Notes under the pieces: generated by a model
What the model saw: only the letters and a program-made list of their open reading frames with translations
Databases searched by the model: none
Told to the model about the DNA's origin: nothing
DNA from: an uncultured Roseburia sp.
GTDB taxonomy: Bacteria > Bacillota > Clostridia > Lachnospirales > Lachnospiraceae
Length of the DNA stretch: 64,000 bases
Reading direction: 5' to 3'
Assembly: GCA_900756925.1 (NCBI GenBank)
Contig: CAAELX010000038.1
Location: 13,368-77,367, forward strand
Made by a program: the position numbers and the translations under genes
Shown here: piece after piece, positions 62,622 to 64,000 of the stretch
Layout of the letters: every line of letters begins with the position of its first letter
Position numbering within the stretch: the first letter of the stretch is position 1

Positions 62622-62715
62622 AGTAATCCTCCTTTTTTTCCAGAGGAAAAATGCGACTGCCTTTGCAGGAGCAGAGGATTTTCCTCCTTGTTTTGCTTTC
62701 TATTGATATATGTTA

Positions 62716-63879
62716 TTAGTTAAAAGAAATCATCTTAGGCAGGTCGCCACCGATCAGTGGTCTGCACCATTCCTTGAACGCTTCCGTTACACCATTGCCT
62801 TCTTCATTGATAAATTCATCCGGCATAGTTCTCTCATACATCATGACTTTATCGATATCCACTAAAAATGGTTTCATCACATATGGTTCTGTAGAAACAC
62901 GCTCAAATGCTACCATCTTTCCGGATTCACCATTCATGATCGCTTCGCAGGCCATCTTTCCGGCAAGCACTGCTTCTTCACGGTCAACCGGACTCTGTTC
63001 ATGTGCGGCTGCACGGCCTACAAGTCCCGGCTTCTCACCTCTTGCTTTGTATCCAAGCTTCTTAATAATAAGATTAGCGAGGTGCTGACTGACATCACCA
63101 AAATAAGTTGCACGTCCAACCTGGAAGATTGGCTCGACAATTGGCTTTCCATCTTTATCTCTTAAGCCTTCGCTTGCAACTACTACAATTCCGCTCTTTT
63201 TTTCAAGAAGCTTCTTCACATCATCAAGGAATTTATCCTCATCAAATGGACGCTCTGGAAGATATATAAGATCCGGACCAACACCATCCCCATCATCTGC
63301 CAGTGCACTTGCTGCTGTCGTCCATCCTGCATTCCGTCCCAATGCCTCTACTACAACTACGTGGATTGGAAGTCCTTTGACATCTGCTGCCACTTCCTTC
63401 ACACTTTGTGCCATGTATCTCGCAATACTTCCGTATCCCGGACTGTGGTCTGTGATCGCAATATCATTGTCATGTGTCTTTGGAATACCCATCACTCTGA
63501 TATCTAATCCTCTTGCCTGACAGTTTTTATAAAGCTTTCCGCAGGTATCCATGCTTCCGTTACCACCATTGAAAAGCACATATTTGATATTCTTCTTTAT
63601 CAGTACTTCGATCATTCTGTCATATTCTGCCTGCTCGATCTGATCTCTGGATGTTCCGATGGCACTTCCCGGAGTATTCAGTAAAAGTTCCAGTTTTTCA
63701 TCCGGGATATTCTCCATCTCAATGAGTTCTTCTCTCATCAGTCCGCCGGTACCGTTCTTTGCGGCATAAATATGTTCGATTTCTTTGTACTTCTTCGCCT
63801 CTTTCACTGCACCATACAGTGAAGCGTTGATCACAGATGTCGGTCCGCCGCCATGCACGATCAGGATATTGTCTCCCAT
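62716..63879 (-). CDS. Phosphofructokinase family protein, PPi-type features
   Basis: 387 residues. PFK fold motifs are HGGGPTSVINASL, NTPGSAIGTSRD, NGGNGSMDT (about residue 100) and PKTHDNDIAIT (about residue 125). The second has Lys, which marks PPi-dependent enzymes, while the first has Gly where PPi enzymes have Asp, and Asn where most have Asp. Whether it uses ATP or PPi is therefore unclear. It should phosphorylate fructose-6-phosphate or a related sugar. GGAGGAGG precedes the ATG. First gene of the set. Confidence 0.88.
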   Translation of the reverse strand: MGDNILIVHGGGPTSVINASLYGAVKEAKKYKEIEHIYAAKNGTGGLMREELIEMENIPDEKLELLLNTPGSAIGTSRDQIEQAEYDRMIEVLIKKNIKYVLFNGGNGSMDTCGKLYKNCQARGLDIRVMGIPKTHDNDIAITDHSPGYGSIARYMAQSVKEVAADVKGLPIHVVVVEALGRNAGWTTAASALADDGDGVGPDLIYLPERPFDEDKFLDDVKKLLEKKSGIVVVASEGLRDKDGKPIVEPIFQVGRATYFGDVSQHLANLIIKKLGYKARGEKPGLVGRAAAHEQSPVDREEAVLAGKMACEAIMNGESGKMVAFERVSTEPYVMKPFLVDIDKVMMYERTMPDEFINEEGNGVTEAFKEWCRPLIGGDLPKMISFN

Positions 63880-63985
63880 AGTTTCCTCCTCCTGGTTTGA
63901 AGTATTTGTCTACTGTTTTGGTTGTCTGTAAACAGAAACTGTGATGCTGAAATTATAAAATTCTGACACTTCTTACGTTGATTAC

Positions 63986-63991
63986 ATTATA
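63986..63991 (-). promoter_or_regulatory. Candidate -10 box of the phosphofructokinase set
   Basis: Minus-strand TATAAT at the right edge. The matching -35 would lie beyond base 64000, so this is a partial promoter call. Confidence 0.4.
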
Positions 63992-64000
63992 ACACATCCG

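Noticed and set aside
1..64000. CRISPR arrays, integrons or complete prophage
   Set aside because: No regularly spaced direct repeats and no integrase, recombinase or terminase were found; only scraps of phage and IS genes were seen.

Overview
The window looks like chromosomal DNA of an anaerobic, gut-type Lachnospiraceae (Clostridia). This is inferred from gene content and family resemblance, not from a marker-gene comparison. Supporting points are a moderate-GC Firmicutes gene set with strong AGGAGG ribosome-binding sites, TTGACA/TATAAT promoters, a two-gene pyrBI aspartate transcarbamoylase, a FeoA-FeoB fusion, an anaerobic radical-SAM sulfatase maturase, GPH sugar symporters and circularly permuted GH3 enzymes. 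Most genes lie on the minus strand.

Layout. 1-4460: the start of murE, a small membrane protein, a PH-domain protein, pyrBI with its promoter and a leader hairpin, and a lipoprotein. 4640-7530: a probable RRNPP-type peptide-signalling locus with a two-HTH regulator, a short secreted-peptide reading frame that carries a frameshift, an operator-like repeat array and two unrecognised small genes. 7580-12950: a J-domain/DUF5685/zinc-ribbon operon, RNase P RNA, a two-domain nucleoside kinase and a VanW protein. 13059-15180: dapA-dapB behind a lysine riboswitch. 15198-17971: an ssb-like gene and typA.

17980-28190 is an accessory block. Phage gene scraps lie at the typA side, then a GH2-GH3-GH1-GPH symporter operon for beta-glycosides with a divergent AraC regulator, then a decayed IS1634-type transposase. 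28246-31793 is secG-rnr-smpB-ssrA, the trans-translation and RNA-decay cluster. 31909-40807 holds housekeeping genes: a DUF711/ACT pair, a metallo-beta-lactamase, coaE, polA, an aminopeptidase P and two hotdog thioesterases. 41359-47778 has two large envelope polymer proteins (YfhO and LTA synthase-like), a DUF975 protein and an unknown gene. 47829-50322 is ferrous iron uptake. After tRNA-Leu come a nuclease-like protein, a MarR-lysA pair, an esterase, a sulfatase maturase with a TSUP exporter and a transporter stump, a MATE pump, a LarA homologue, and a triosephosphate isomerase-aldolase-phosphofructokinase set.

The most unusual signal is a family of three elements of about 235 bp (40834-41067, 56774-57011, 60366-60600). 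They share terminal inverted repeats (GCGAAACTC) and two nearly invariant internal blocks. Their long palindromic arms differ completely in sequence between copies but are nearly perfectly self-complementary within each copy. This points to strong selection on secondary structure, or to a mobile element that copies its own arms. The family was not recognised.
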